Positions 35,608-45,485 of a stretch of 64,000 nt of DNA are shown here, piece after piece (positions within the stretch are counted from its first letter, which is position 1; each line of letters begins with the position of its first letter). This stretch comes from Iodidimonas muriae (GTDB taxonomy: Bacteria; Pseudomonadota; Alphaproteobacteria; Sphingomonadales; Rhodothalassiaceae): assembly GCF_014647255.1 (NCBI RefSeq), contig NZ_BMOV01000003.1:124001-188000 (forward strand). Direction: 5' to 3'. The translations under genes were made by a program, and so were the position numbers. Below the pieces are notes generated by a model, which was not told the origin of the DNA, ran no database searches, and saw only the letters and a program-made list of their open reading frames with translations.

Positions 35608-36300
35608 TCAGGAAGCATCCCCCATGGAGAGCGCTTTTTCCACATAAGGCAGAATGCGATCAACCATGATGGCAATGCCTTCGGCGGTGGGGTGGATACC
35701 GTCGCGCTGATTAAGCGATGGATCTGCGGCCACGCCATCGAGAAAAAACGGATAGAGTGTCACATCATATTTTTCGGCCAGATCGGGGAAAATGCTGTTG
35801 AAGCGCTTTTGGTAGTCCGCTCCCATATTCGGGGGGGCCAACATGCCCGCCAAAAGCACGGGGATGCCGCGGCTTTGCACAGCAACAATAAGCGCATCCA
35901 TATTGGCGCGGGTGATTTCAGGGGCAATGCCGCGCAAGGCATCATTGGCCCCCAATTCCAAAATCACCAGATCAGGGGGGGTATCAAGCGCCGACAAGAC
36001 CCAATCGAGCCGCGCCCGTCCGCCGGTGCTGGTATCGCCCGACACGCCCGCATTCACCACCTTGACCGAACTGTCAAAATATCCATTCAGGCGGCGCTCA
36101 AGCTGGGCAGGAAAGCCCTGCCCCGGCCCCAAGCCATAGCCGGCCATCAGACTATCGCCAAAGCCGACGATCACCGTTTCTTCCCGATCATCCTGGGCTT
36201 GGGCACTGTCCATTCGCGCAAACGTGAAGACGGCAAGCCACCCAATCAACAAAGCGGTCGTGTATCGTTTCAACGATGGTTTATATCGGGACCAGCCCAT
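35608..36300 (-). CDS. tesA: exported TesA-like arylesterase/lysophospholipase (GDSL)
   Basis: SGNH hydrolase of about 230 residues, secreted to the periplasm (signal peptide KRYTTALLIGWLAVFTFARMDSAQA, given here in part as hydrophobic core ALLIGWLAVFTFA). Block I GFGDSLMAGYGL has the nucleophile Ser, then NAGVSGDTSTGG, LELGANDALRG and the catalytic DGIHPTAEG. The start is uncertain; the Met at 36300 leaves a 49-bp divergent spacer to the ABC gene, while upstream Mets at 36336/36339 would nearly abut it. The divergent tesA / ybbA-ybbP arrangement is the same as in E. coli. Confidence 0.92.
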   Translation of the reverse strand: MGWSRYKPSLKRYTTALLIGWLAVFTFARMDSAQAQDDREETVIVGFGDSLMAGYGLGPGQGFPAQLERRLNGYFDSSVKVVNAGVSGDTSTGGRARLDWVLSALDTPPDLVILELGANDALRGIAPEITRANMDALIVAVQSRGIPVLLAGMLAPPNMGADYQKRFNSIFPDLAEKYDVTLYPFFLDGVAADPSLNQRDGIHPTAEGIAIMVDRILPYVEKALSMGDAS

Positions 36301-36349
36301 TTCAGGGCATGATGCACGCAGTTTGCTTATTTTCATCATGGAGAAAAAG

Positions 36350-37066
36350 ATGGCGGTGTTGCGCACGATAATCAATCTGCAAAATGTGGACCTGCGCTTA
36401 AATAGCGCTGCTGGCCCGGTCCACATCCTGCGCGGCATTGATCTTACGCTCCATGAAGGCGAAACCGTGGGGATTGTCGGCCCATCCGGTTCCGGAAAAT
36501 CCACCCTGATGGCGGTGATGAGCGGGCTGGAGCAGGTGACCGACGGTTATGTTGAGGTGGATGGCCATGATCTGACCAAAATGGGGGAAGATGCGCTGGC
36601 CCTGCATCGGCGCGAACGCATCGGCATTGTTTTACAATCCTTTCACCTGATCCCCACCATGACGGCCCTTGAAAATGTGGCGGTACCCCTGGAGCTTGCC
36701 GGGCGCAAAGATGCCTTTGAACGCGCCCGCACAGAGCTTGAACAGGTGGGGCTATCACACCGGTTGGAGCATTATCCCGCACAACTTTCCGGCGGCGAGC
36801 AGCAGCGCGTTGCCCTGGCCCGTGCCATGGCCCCCGATCCAGCAATTTTGTTTGCCGATGAACCAACGGGCAATCTGGATACCAAAACAGGGTCCACCAT
36901 CATCGATTTGATGTTTCAACTGCATGAAGAACGACAAACCACGCTGATCCTTGTAACCCATGATCCGGCCTTGGCGGCCCGCTGTGACCGGGTGTTACAT
37001 ATGGCGGACGGTGTGATTGTCCGGGAAGACCGCGGCATAAACAGCAAAAACGAGGCCGCCCAATGA
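36350..37066 (+). CDS. ybbA: ABC transporter ATPase, LolD/YbbA type
   Basis: ATPase subunit of a MacB/Lol-type mechanotransmission ABC system, 238 residues. Walker [19 protein letters not shown] near 45, Q-loop [17 protein letters not shown] near 95, signature [19 protein letters not shown] near 147, Walker [13 protein letters not shown] near 167, and the switch His in [13 protein letters not shown]. The ATG at 36350 follows GGAGAAAAAG; upstream in-frame ATGs exist. It overlaps the permease gene by 4 bases and is divergent from tesA. Confidence 0.92.
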   Translation: MAVLRTIINLQNVDLRLNSAAGPVHILRGIDLTLHEGETVGIVGPSGSGKSTLMAVMSGLEQVTDGYVEVDGHDLTKMGEDALALHRRERIGIVLQSFHLIPTMTALENVAVPLELAGRKDAFERARTELEQVGLSHRLEHYPAQLSGGEQQRVALARAMAPDPAILFADEPTGNLDTKTGSTIIDLMFQLHEERQTTLILVTHDPALAARCDRVLHMADGVIVREDRGINSKNEAAQ

Positions 37067-39597
37067 TCGGGCGCTCGCAAACCATGCCTCTGGTTTTGCG
37101 CTTTGCCTTGCGGGAAATGCGCGAAGGGCTGCGCGGATTCCGTATTTTTCTTGCCTGCCTTATTCTGGGGATCACCGCCATTGCCGGGGTGGGGTCGCTC
37201 AGTGCAGCCTTATTGGCAGGAATGGCCGGTCACAGCCGGGTTTTGCTGGCGGGCGATGCGGAAATTCGCATCCTTCACCACACACTCAGCCCGGAAGACC
37301 GCCAATGGATGGAACAGCAAGGGCAGGTATCGCGGTCTCTCACCATGCGCACCAATGCCTTTGCGGAAAAAACCGGCGAGCGCACTTTGGTAGAGCTGCG
37401 GGCGGTGGATGATATTTACCCCCATTATGGCCGCTTTGAAACACGCCCTGCCCTTGATCGTGCGGATCTGCTTGGAAAGCAGGACGGACGCTGGGGCATT
37501 GCCATTGATGAAACACTCGCGGATCGCTTGAAAATCGCGCTGGGCGACACCATCCGGTTGGGACAGGTGGATTTTACCTTACGGGCCTTCATTGAGAACG
37601 AACCGGACCGGGCCAATTTCGGCTTCCAGCTTGGCCCGGCGGTCATTATCAATCTGGCGTCCATCCCCGAAACGGCCTTGGTACAGCCGGGCAGCCTTGT
37701 GACCTATGTTTATAAATTACGCCTGCCCGATGCGGTGGATATCAAACAGTGGGCTGAAAATACCCGTGACCGCTTTGACGGCTCCGGCTGGCGTATCCGC
37801 ACCCATGAAAACTCGGCGCCGCGCATTCGCCGCATCGTCAACCAGATGGGAATTTTTCTGGCACTGGTGGGCTTGACGGCACTTGTGGTCGGCGGCGTGG
37901 GCGTGGGCAATGCTGTGCGCGCCTATCTGGACCGTAAAACCGATACCATCGCCACCTTCAAAGTGCTGGGGGCTTCTGGCTGGATGATTTTTGCCATCTA
38001 TCTGATGCAGGTGATGCTATTGGCTGCCCTTGCGGTTGCCATCGGATTGTTGGTGGGGGCGGGATTGCCCTTTGCCCTGCAAGGCTTTTTAAGCGACCGT
38101 CTCCCGGTGCCACCCCAATTCGGGCTATATCCGGCCCCGCTTTTAAGTGCGGCGCTTTATGGGTTTCTCATCACATTGGCGTTCACCATCTGGCCCTTGG
38201 GCCGGGCGCGCGATCTTCCGGCGGCACGGCTGTTCCGCAAATTGGTGGCGGGATCGGGTGCGCGACCACGCCGGGTTTATGTGCTGATGCTGGCGCTGAC
38301 AGTGGCGCTGATTGTGGTGGCAACGCTTTTATTATCACCGCAGCCAAAGCTGGCCATGGGCTTCATGGTTGCCGCGGCGGTGTGTTTGGGCGTGTTGCGC
38401 TTTATGGGCTGGCTTTTGATGAAAGCGGCCGCACGGATCAAGCATGTGCGTTCGCCGGGCTTGCGCCTTGCCATCGCCAATCTGTATCGCCCGGGGGCAG
38501 CCACTGCCCCTGTGATCGTGTCTTTGGGGCTAGGGCTGACCCTTTTTGCCCTGATGGCGCTGGTGGAAGGCAATATGACCCGCGAAGTGACGGGGCAAAT
38601 CCCCAAAAGCGCCCCGGCGTTTTTCTTTGTGGATATCCAGCCTTGGCAAATCGATGACTTCATCGAAACCGCCCAAAACATCCCCGGTGTGGCAGCCCTT
38701 GAAACCGTGCCATCCTTGCGCGGCACCATCGTCAAAATCAACGATACGCTCGCCGAAGATTGGGATACCAGCAATGGATCGGGCTGGGTTTTGCGCGGTG
38801 ATCGCAGCCTTAGCTATGCGGTGGACATTCCAAAAGACAATGTGGTGAGCGCAGGCACCTGGTGGCCAAAGGACTATGCGGGCCCGCCGCTGATTTCCTT
38901 CTCTGCCGAAGAAGCGCAAGAATTGGGCATAGGCCTTGGGGATCGGCTGACCATTTCTATTCTGGGCCGGGAAATCGAAGGGGAAATCACCTCTTTGCGC
39001 GATTTGGAATGGGACAGCTTCCAATTCAATTTCGTGGTGCTGTTTGATCCCAAAACCCTTGCATCTGCGCCCCACAGCTTTATGGCCACCTTGGAAGCCA
39101 AAGGAGACGCGGAAGAACGCGCCTACCGCATTTTGACCGACAAATTCCCCAATGTCACAGCGGTGCGCATCCGCGAGGTATTGGCCTCTGTCACCGATAT
39201 TCTGGGCGATATCGCATCGGCGGTGCGGGCAACCGCTGCCGTCACCATCATCGCCGGTATTCTGGTTCTGGCGGGCGCCATGGCGGCAGGCCATCGCAAC
39301 CGGGTTTATGATTCGGTGATCCTGAAGGTTTTGGGGGCAACGCGAAAGGATGTGCTGCGCGCCTATTGCCTTGAATATGCTCTGCTGGGTGCCCTGACCG
39401 GGCTTGTGGCCCTGGTTCTGGGGGGAATTGGCGGCTATCTGGTGGTGAAGCATGTGCTGGAAATCAATTTTGTGGTGATGCCCGGCATCATGGCGCTGGT
39501 GGTGACCTTGTCTGTGCTGGCAACAGTCGCATTTGGACTGATCAGTACATGGGCAGCGCTTTCCGTCCGTCCGGCGCGATTGCTCCGCGCGGCATAA
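37063..39597 (+). CDS. ybbP: ABC transporter permease, YbbP/FtsX family
   Basis: 844-residue permease with a duplicated FtsX core. One helix at the N-terminus (FLACLILGITAIAGVGSLS), a large periplasmic domain, helices at about 265-440, a second periplasmic domain, then a second FtsX set near 720-840 (AVTIIAGILVLAGAMAAGHRNRVYDSVILKVLGATRKDVL, cited in part). Such YbbAP systems are thought to move or extract envelope lipids or proteins; the substrate is not known. It is coupled to ybbA and next to the TesA-like esterase, an old pairing in proteobacteria. Confidence 0.9.
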   Translation: MIGRSQTMPLVLRFALREMREGLRGFRIFLACLILGITAIAGVGSLSAALLAGMAGHSRVLLAGDAEIRILHHTLSPEDRQWMEQQGQVSRSLTMRTNAFAEKTGERTLVELRAVDDIYPHYGRFETRPALDRADLLGKQDGRWGIAIDETLADRLKIALGDTIRLGQVDFTLRAFIENEPDRANFGFQLGPAVIINLASIPETALVQPGSLVTYVYKLRLPDAVDIKQWAENTRDRFDGSGWRIRTHENSAPRIRRIVNQMGIFLALVGLTALVVGGVGVGNAVRAYLDRKTDTIATFKVLGASGWMIFAIYLMQVMLLAALAVAIGLLVGAGLPFALQGFLSDRLPVPPQFGLYPAPLLSAALYGFLITLAFTIWPLGRARDLPAARLFRKLVAGSGARPRRVYVLMLALTVALIVVATLLLSPQPKLAMGFMVAAAVCLGVLRFMGWLLMKAAARIKHVRSPGLRLAIANLYRPGAATAPVIVSLGLGLTLFALMALVEGNMTREVTGQIPKSAPAFFFVDIQPWQIDDFIETAQNIPGVAALETVPSLRGTIVKINDTLAEDWDTSNGSGWVLRGDRSLSYAVDIPKDNVVSAGTWWPKDYAGPPLISFSAEEAQELGIGLGDRLTISILGREIEGEITSLRDLEWDSFQFNFVVLFDPKTLASAPHSFMATLEAKGDAEERAYRILTDKFPNVTAVRIREVLASVTDILGDIASAVRATAAVTIIAGILVLAGAMAAGHRNRVYDSVILKVLGATRKDVLRAYCLEYALLGALTGLVALVLGGIGGYLVVKHVLEINFVVMPGIMALVVTLSVLATVAFGLISTWAALSVRPARLLRAA

Positions 39598-39696
39598 GGA
39601 TCACGAATTTCTTTCGGTTTTACTTGAAGATCGCGGTGAAGACACCGATATTGGAAACAACATAATGCGCATCTGTTAAGAAGGAAGAGGCGAATA

Positions 39697-40464
39697 ATGG
39701 TCCAAAGATTTGAACCGCGCTTTGCTACAGGCCGAGCCCCTGCGCAGACACAGGCCGAGGTCGATGCCGGCCTGCGGTCTTTCATGCTGCGCATCTATAA
39801 CTATATGACCGGCGGTGTGCTGCTGACCGGTATCATGGCCATGCTGACCTACCGCGTGCCGGCCATGCAGGAAATGCTTTACAATATCGTGCTGACGCCC
39901 AGTGGCCCCGCCATTGCCGGCATGACCGGACTTGGCTGGATCGTCACTTTTGCACCGCTTGGCTTTGTGCTGGTGATGTCCTTCGGGATCAACAAACTCT
40001 CCGCCAGTGCAGCCCAAGGCTTGTTCTGGGCCTTTTCCGCGGTGATGGGCCTGTCATTGTCGTCGATTTTCTTCACCTATACCGGCGTGTCCATTGCCCG
40101 CACCTTCTTTGTGACAGCCGCCACCTTTGGCGCGCTCAGCATTTATGGGTACAGCACCAAACGCAATCTGACCGCCATGGGCAAGTTCCTTTTCATGGGG
40201 CTGATCGGCATGCTGATTGCCATGGTGGTAAATATCTTCATCGGCTCGTCAATGATGGATTTCATCATCTCCGCCGCCGGTGTGCTGATTTTCGCAGGCC
40301 TTACCGCCTATGACACCCAGCGCCTGAAAAACCTGTATTTCCAGATCGGTGGCAATGGCGAAGCCGTCGCCAAGCACGCCATCATGGGGGCCTTGAACCT
40401 GTATCTGGATTTCATCAACTTGTTCTTGTTCCTGTTGCGCTTCATGGGTGCGTCCCGCGACTAA
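39697..40464 (+). CDS. Bax inhibitor-1 / YccA family membrane protein
   Basis: 255-residue protein with seven membrane helices, of the BI-1/YccA family. The N-terminus RAPAQTQAEVDAGLRSFMLRIYNYM, the run SLSSIFFTYTGVSIARTFFVTAATF, and the C-terminal half GLTAYDTQRLKNLYFQIGGNGE with ALNLYLDFINLFLFLLRFMG are hallmarks. The conserved Asp in AYDTQR is present. Some relatives are calcium leak channels and YccA modulates FtsH; the role here is not known. A terminator follows 23 bp after the stop. Confidence 0.92.
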   Translation: MVQRFEPRFATGRAPAQTQAEVDAGLRSFMLRIYNYMTGGVLLTGIMAMLTYRVPAMQEMLYNIVLTPSGPAIAGMTGLGWIVTFAPLGFVLVMSFGINKLSASAAQGLFWAFSAVMGLSLSSIFFTYTGVSIARTFFVTAATFGALSIYGYSTKRNLTAMGKFLFMGLIGMLIAMVVNIFIGSSMMDFIISAAGVLIFAGLTAYDTQRLKNLYFQIGGNGEAVAKHAIMGALNLYLDFINLFLFLLRFMGASRD

Positions 40465-40487
40465 ACCTTTTGCGCATAATGATCTGA

Positions 40488-40518
40488 AACCCGGTCTGGA
40501 AACAGGCCGGGTTTTTTT
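40488..40518 (+). terminator. Rho-independent terminator after the BI-1 family gene
   Basis: AAACCCGG(T)CTG and CAGGCCGGGTT form a GC-rich stem, followed by seven T. Confidence 0.85.
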
Positions 40519-40549
40519 GTGCCTTCCCCCTCTTGCGCGACGCCCTGCT

Positions 40550-40565
40550 TGTACCATATGGTACA
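40550..40565. promoter_or_regulatory. perfect 16-bp palindrome, candidate TetR operator
   Basis: TGTACCATATGGTACA is its own reverse complement and lies 31 bp before the ATG of the DJ-1/PfpI gene, next to where a promoter should be. A further GTACAA at 40577-40582 extends the symmetry to the outer TTGTAC. The neighbouring TetR gene is the obvious candidate binder. Confidence 0.65.
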
Positions 40566-40596
40566 TTTACCGAACAGTACAAAAGAGGTTTGCACC

Positions 40597-41268
40597 ATGT
40601 CACGCTCCACCCCCAAAGCCGGTTTCCGCCTTGGCATCTATGTGTTCAAGGATGCGGAAATTGTCGATTATGCAGCGCCTTATGGTGTCTTTTCCGTGGC
40701 CCGGCGGCTTGATCCCGCTTTGGATGCCTTTTTGATCGCCGATGCCTTGCGCCCTGTACAGACCCAAGCGGGGATGACGGTGCTGCCCAATTACAGCTTT
40801 GCCGATGCGCCGGCCATGGATGCCTTTTTGATTCCCGGCGGTTTTGGCACGCGGCAAGAAATGTATAATGGCCGCCTTCACAGCTATATCCGCAGCCTCC
40901 CAAGCCAATGCCTGTTGACCAGTGTGTGTACCGGCAGCTGGATTTATGGCCATATGGGCTTGCTGGACGGACTCCCCGCCACCAACCGCAAAGAGCCGGA
41001 CCGGCTGGAAGCATCGGGTGCTGGCTTGGTTCCCATTGACCGATTAGCACAGATTGCCCCGAAAGCGCAGATCTCGCGGTCACGCGTGGTGGATGCCGGT
41101 CGTATCATCACGGCGGGCGGCATTGCCAGTGGTATGGAGATGGGCTTTTATCTGTTGGAACGCGCAGGCTATGACCAGAGCTTTATTGAAGATGTGGCGC
41201 GAATCATGGAATATGCCGATGCTTATGCTTTGTACCGGTCGGATCGCCACATCATCGACCAGTCATAA
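40597..41268 (+). CDS. DJ-1/PfpI family protein (isonitrile hydratase-like)
   Basis: 223-residue glutamine-amidotransferase-like protein. RLGIYVFKDAEIVDYAAPYGVFSVA at the N-terminus carries the conserved Glu/Asp, and LLTSVCTGSWIYGHMGLLDG near 106-125 the nucleophilic Cys in the elbow. NRKEPDRL and ITAGGIASGMEMGFYLLE are typical of the InhA/transcriptional-regulator-like branch, but there is no AraC-type HTH attached. The gene sits behind a perfect palindrome and upstream of a TetR regulator. Ribosome site AAGAGG before the ATG. The substrate is unknown. Confidence 0.87.
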   Translation: MSRSTPKAGFRLGIYVFKDAEIVDYAAPYGVFSVARRLDPALDAFLIADALRPVQTQAGMTVLPNYSFADAPAMDAFLIPGGFGTRQEMYNGRLHSYIRSLPSQCLLTSVCTGSWIYGHMGLLDGLPATNRKEPDRLEASGAGLVPIDRLAQIAPKAQISRSRVVDAGRIITAGGIASGMEMGFYLLERAGYDQSFIEDVARIMEYADAYALYRSDRHIIDQS

Positions 41269-41306
41269 GCCCAACCGATTTGCCCGGAACTTGTTAGGAA
41301 CAGCCC

Positions 41307-41891
41307 GTGCCCAGCCCCAGCTACGATCATGATGAGGTGATTGCCCGCCTAGGCGAGGTGTTTCGCCATTATGGCTATCATGGTGCCAGCCTATCGCGCA
41401 TCACCCAGGCAACGGGGTTGGGCAAGGGCAGCCTGTATAATGCCTTCCCCGGCGGCAAAGAAGACATGGCGAATGCGGTGCTGGGCAGCATTGACGACTG
41501 GTTTTCAAACACCGTTTTCAGCGTTTTGGAACAACAAGGCGACCCGGCGGCGGCCTTTGCAACCATGTTTGAAGCGGTGCGCCACTATTTCCACAGCGGC
41601 CAACGTATCTGCCTGATGGGGGCTTTTGCGATGGATGACAGCCATGATCGTTTTCCCGAACAAATCAGCGGATATTTCGGGCGTTGGTGCGATGCCATGG
41701 CGGCCTGCCTTATGCGCGGCGGGCTAAAGCAAGCCCATGCCCAACGATTGGCGCGGGAAACATTGGTGGCCATTCAAGGCGGGCTGGTCTTGGCGCGGGG
41801 GCTGGATCATCCGGATGCCTTTATGGAGGCGGTGGCTCATCAGGAAGCGAAAATCACCGCCCTTTTGTCCGCCCGTCAACGCGCCGGATAA
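41307..41891 (+). CDS. TetR/AcrR family transcriptional regulator
   Basis: 194 residues with the N-terminal HTH EVIARLGEVFRHYGYHGASL and SRITQATGLGKGSLYNAFPGGKEDM near 8-52, and a C-terminal ligand domain. It follows the DJ-1/PfpI gene by 38 bp and is probably co-transcribed, so it may repress its own operon through the palindrome at 40550-40565. The start is a GTG with TAGGAA upstream. Its last 16 bp overlap the convergent COQ9 gene. Confidence 0.9.
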   Translation: MPSPSYDHDEVIARLGEVFRHYGYHGASLSRITQATGLGKGSLYNAFPGGKEDMANAVLGSIDDWFSNTVFSVLEQQGDPAAAFATMFEAVRHYFHSGQRICLMGAFAMDDSHDRFPEQISGYFGRWCDAMAACLMRGGLKQAHAQRLARETLVAIQGGLVLARGLDHPDAFMEAVAHQEAKITALLSARQRAG

Positions 41892-42535
41892 CGCAAACGC
41901 CCCAAAAAGCGGGTCAGCGATGGCAAATTGGCGGTGCTGTTGCGCAAAGAGGCTTTCACCTTTTCAAATTGCATTACATTGTCGATGCGGCGGTCGAGAA
42001 ACGCCCATGTATCGGCAAATCCTTCGGAACTGTCGGCGATCCAAGCCAGCAAGGTTGAAGAATAAACGGCGCTCAATGTCGCCCGCTTGGTATAGTGATT
42101 ATAATCGGTGGCCGTATCACCGGCGGCACGCCAGATCACATCCGCCGTGCGCCACAGGCTTTTGGCAGACAAGGCCGCATGTTGCGGAAGGGCCAGCACA
42201 CCCAATGCCCGCCGCACCGCTTCCCGATGGGGAATGGCCTGTTCCAGCCGGATACGCACCGCTGCGGTGATGCGTTCGCGGATGCGCATGCTTGCCCCGC
42301 CACGGCGTTCCAATTCCACCAGCATCATCCGGTCAGCACGGCGCATCATATGCTCGATGGCCTCCAAAGGACCGCCGGGGAACACCAGCCGCGCATAGCC
42401 TTCGGGCAAACCAAGTTCAGACGCCGCGCGCTCGATGGCGGTCCATGTCCAGCCATCGAAAGCGGCATGCATCATGGTGCCTTCGATCAGGTCGTCTTGC
42501 CATTCCTGTGGCGTACGATCGGTGGATGTGGTCAT
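41876..42535 (-). CDS. COQ9 family protein
   Basis: 219-residue member of the COQ9 family, lipid-binding proteins of TetR-like fold that assist the hydroxylation steps of ubiquinone synthesis in mitochondria and alphaproteobacteria. LIEGTMMHAAFDGWTWTAIERAASELGLP near 16-44, AEHMM-type EAIEHMMRRADRMM, the WRAAGDTATDYNHYTKRATLSAVYSSTLLAWI run near 136-167 and FLDRRIDNVMQFEKVK near 179 are diagnostic. ATG at 42535 has AAAGGAG at ideal distance. With ubiA and ubiD it makes a loose ubiquinone neighbourhood. Confidence 0.92.
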   Translation of the reverse strand: MTTSTDRTPQEWQDDLIEGTMMHAAFDGWTWTAIERAASELGLPEGYARLVFPGGPLEAIEHMMRRADRMMLVELERRGGASMRIRERITAAVRIRLEQAIPHREAVRRALGVLALPQHAALSAKSLWRTADVIWRAAGDTATDYNHYTKRATLSAVYSSTLLAWIADSSEGFADTWAFLDRRIDNVMQFEKVKASLRNSTANLPSLTRFLGRLRYPAR

Positions 42536-42857
42536 GGATGGCTCCTTTATTTGCACCCTATCGCTGCATATGATCCGCAGCAAGCGCCGTCCCTTTTGTT
42601 TGCCTTGGCTATTCGTAAATCGTTCAGGATGTGTTATAAGTGAGATACGAGATCAAAGCACCTGTGGTTTTCGTGCACCATTTATCGGCGGCACGGAACC
42701 TTTTTTCGTATCAGGCGTTATCTGACTTGTCCTCGCGCGCGTCCTTGTGGTATCGGGGCGAGCGTTTTGGGTGACTCTGTCAGTGTGCGCCCATTAATTT
42801 GGCCCACAGAAGACGCTGCTGGCCAGCCCAAAAGACCAGATAGGAGAGACCGACCAC
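42536..42857 (+). promoter_or_regulatory. rpsU upstream region
   Basis: 322 bp between the divergent COQ9 and rpsU genes with no supported frame. TATAAG at 42635-42640 could be a -10 box (poor -35 TTCGTA 17 bp earlier). Nothing else recognised. Confidence 0.3.
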
Positions 42858-43064
42858 ATGCAAGTTACCGTTCGGGACAACAATGTTGATCAAGCCCTGC
42901 GCGCGCTCAAAAAGAAGCTGCAGCGCGAAGGCGTTTATCGTGAAATGAAGCTGCGCCGCTTTTATGAAAAGCCGTCCGAGCGCCGCGCTCGTGAGCAGGC
43001 TGCTGCTGTACGCCGCGCCCGCAAGCTGGAGCGCAAGCGTGCCGAGCGTGACGGCGTCCGGTAA
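42858..43064 (+). CDS. rpsU: 30S ribosomal protein S21
   Basis: 68-residue basic protein. [40 protein letters not shown] and [13 protein letters not shown] are the S21 hallmarks. Ribosome site AGGAGAGACC. A strong terminator follows 26 bp after the stop, so it is transcribed alone. Confidence 0.97.
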   Translation: MQVTVRDNNVDQALRALKKKLQREGVYREMKLRRFYEKPSERRAREQAAAVRRARKLERKRAERDGVR

Positions 43065-43090
43065 AACGCTGTCCCCTTTGGGTTGATAGC

Positions 43091-43127
43091 AAAAAGCCGC
43101 CTTACCATTTGGTAGGGCGGCTTTTTT
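43091..43127 (+). terminator. Rho-independent terminator of rpsU
   Basis: AAAAAGCCGCCTTACC, loop ATTT, GGTAGGGCGGC, then seven T: a 12-bp stem with one G-U pair. It also points towards the convergent uvrB 3' end. Confidence 0.92.
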
Positions 43128-43167
43128 TGTGCCATCGCAATGCATCATCCCGGACCGAAAACAACCT

Positions 43168-45360
43168 TCACCATTTGGCCTTGGCTTTGGCCTTATGGGT
43201 GCGGGTGCCCGGACGGCCAGCGGTGGACCGCCCCTTGCCGGACGCTGCCGGACGGTCTGCATCCCCTGGATGCAATTTGGTCAGGGCTCCGGATAAAATT
43301 CCGAGATCCGCATCTTCCAAGCGCTTCAATTCATCGCGCAGCCGGGCCGCTTCTTCAAATTCCAGATTGCCCGCCGCTTCCCGCATGCGTTTTTCCAGAT
43401 CGGCAATCACCGTTTTCAGATTGTCGCCGGTACGGTGCAGGGACTCATCCACGCCGGTATCCACCGTCATATAATCCGCATTGGCCACATGGGCCATCAC
43501 ATCGGAAATACCGCGCTTGATGCTTTGCGGCGTAATGTTATGCGCCTCGTTATAAGCCACCTGCTTTGTGCGGCGGCGTTCGGTTTCCGCCAAAGCGCGC
43601 TCGATCGAGCCGGTGCGCTTGTCCGCATAGAGAATCACCCGGCCATCCACATTACGCGCCGCGCGGCCAATGGTTTGCACCAAGGACGTTTCGGAGCGCA
43701 AAAAGCCTTCCTTATCGGCATCCAATATGGCGACCAGCCCACATTCGGGGATATCCAGCCCCTCACGCAGCAGATTGATCCCGACCAGCACATCATAAAC
43801 GCCAAGGCGCAGATCGCGGATCAGTTCGATTCGTTCCACCGTATCGATATCGGAATGCATATAGCGCACACGAATACCGTTTTCGTGCAGATATTCCGTC
43901 AGATCCTCTGCCATGCGCTTGGTCAAGGTGGTGGCCAGAACCCGCAGGCCGCGCTTTGCCATCTCGTGGGTTTCGCGCATCAGGTCATCCACCTGATGCT
44001 CTACCGGACGGATTTCCACCGGCGGGTCCACAAGGCCGGTGGGGCGGATCACCTGTTCGGCGAACACACCGCCCGTCTGCTCCATTTCCCAAGGACCGGG
44101 CGTTGCCGATACGAACAGCGATTGCGGCCGCATAGCATCCCATTCTTCAAACCTTAGCGGGCGATTATCCACACAGGCAGGCAAGCGGAATCCAAACTCC
44201 GCCAATGTTGCCTTGCGCTTTAAATCGCCCCGCGCCATGCCATTGATCTGCGGCACGGTGACATGGCTTTCATCCACGAACAAAAGCGCATTATCGGGCA
44301 GATATTCAAACAAGGTGGGCGGTGGCTCCCCGGGATTGCGCCCCGATAAATAGCGCGAATAATTTTCAATCCCCGGACAAGCGCCGGTGGCCATCATCAT
44401 TTCCAAATCGAACTGGGTGCGCTGTTCCAGCCGTTGCGCCTCCAAAAGCTTGCCCTCTTCGGTAAAGCGTTTCACCTGCGCCAACATATCGGCTTTGATC
44501 TGGATAACGGCCTGATCCAGAGTCGGTTTCGGCGTCACATAATGGGAATTGGCGTAAAGCTTGATCTCTTCCAGACCACGAAATTTCTCACCGGTCAGAG
44601 GATCGAATTCCTGAATACTTTCCACCTCGTCGCCAAACATGGACAGCCGCCACGCCCGGTCTTCCAGATGCGAGGGGAAAATCTCGATCACATCACCGCG
44701 TACGCGAAAAGCCCCACGCTGGAAGGCCTGATCATTGCGCTTATATTGCAAAGCCACAAGCTGACGCAGCAATGCGCGATTGTCGATCTCATCGCCAAGG
44801 GCGATTTTCAGCGTCATATTGGAATAGGTTTCCACCGAGCCAATGCCATAAATGCACGACACGGAGGCAACGATAATCACATCATCGCGTTCCAAAAGCG
44901 CCCGCGTGGCGGAATGGCGCATGCGATCGATCTGCTCATTGATGGTGGATTCTTTTTCAATGAAGGTATCGGTGCGCGGCACATAGGCTTCGGGCTGATA
45001 ATAATCATAATAGCTGACGAAATATTCCACCGCATTATCGGGGAAGAAGCTTTTGAACTCCCCATAAAGCTGTGCCGCCAGTGTTTTGTTGGGGGCCAGA
45101 ATCAGGGTGGGTCTTTGGCTAGCAGCGATCACCTGCGCCATCGTGAAGGTTTTGCCCGATCCCGTAACCCCCAAAAGCACCTGGTTTTGCTCATTATTGC
45201 CAAAGCCTTTTAAAAGCTCGGCAATGGCGGTGGGTTGGTCGCCGGCGGGCTCATAGTCGCACGTCAGCCGAAACCGGATACCGCCTTCGGACTTTTCCGG
45301 GCGCACCGGCTTTTTCGGGATAAACACATGGGGATTGGTATGGGGCTGTGATGCTGACAT
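43168..45360 (-). CDS. uvrB: UvrABC system protein B
   Basis: Damage-verifying helicase of nucleotide excision repair, about 730 residues. Walker [13 protein letters not shown], the beta-hairpin [34 protein letters not shown] (DExH-like), the helicase C motifs [30 protein letters not shown] and TIGRAARN are all seen. The C-terminal UVR motif ([17 protein letters not shown]) ends 30 residues before a basic Lys/Ala tail. Start at the ATG at 45360; the in-frame ATG at 45381 is also possible. uvrA and uvrC are not here. Confidence 0.97.
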   Translation of the reverse strand: MSASQPHTNPHVFIPKKPVRPEKSEGGIRFRLTCDYEPAGDQPTAIAELLKGFGNNEQNQVLLGVTGSGKTFTMAQVIAASQRPTLILAPNKTLAAQLYGEFKSFFPDNAVEYFVSYYDYYQPEAYVPRTDTFIEKESTINEQIDRMRHSATRALLERDDVIIVASVSCIYGIGSVETYSNMTLKIALGDEIDNRALLRQLVALQYKRNDQAFQRGAFRVRGDVIEIFPSHLEDRAWRLSMFGDEVESIQEFDPLTGEKFRGLEEIKLYANSHYVTPKPTLDQAVIQIKADMLAQVKRFTEEGKLLEAQRLEQRTQFDLEMMMATGACPGIENYSRYLSGRNPGEPPPTLFEYLPDNALLFVDESHVTVPQINGMARGDLKRKATLAEFGFRLPACVDNRPLRFEEWDAMRPQSLFVSATPGPWEMEQTGGVFAEQVIRPTGLVDPPVEIRPVEHQVDDLMRETHEMAKRGLRVLATTLTKRMAEDLTEYLHENGIRVRYMHSDIDTVERIELIRDLRLGVYDVLVGINLLREGLDIPECGLVAILDADKEGFLRSETSLVQTIGRAARNVDGRVILYADKRTGSIERALAETERRRTKQVAYNEAHNITPQSIKRGISDVMAHVANADYMTVDTGVDESLHRTGDNLKTVIADLEKRMREAAGNLEFEEAARLRDELKRLEDADLGILSGALTKLHPGDADRPAASGKGRSTAGRPGTRTHKAKAKAKW

Positions 45361-45485
45361 GTGACAATAATGGGGCGGCACCTTCAGGAAAGAAAGAGGC
45401 GACGAAAAAGAATCCGCCCCCCGATTCTATACCGGAGGGCGGACAGAACATTCTTGAAATCAGGCGTAATGCCTAAATGACCCCG

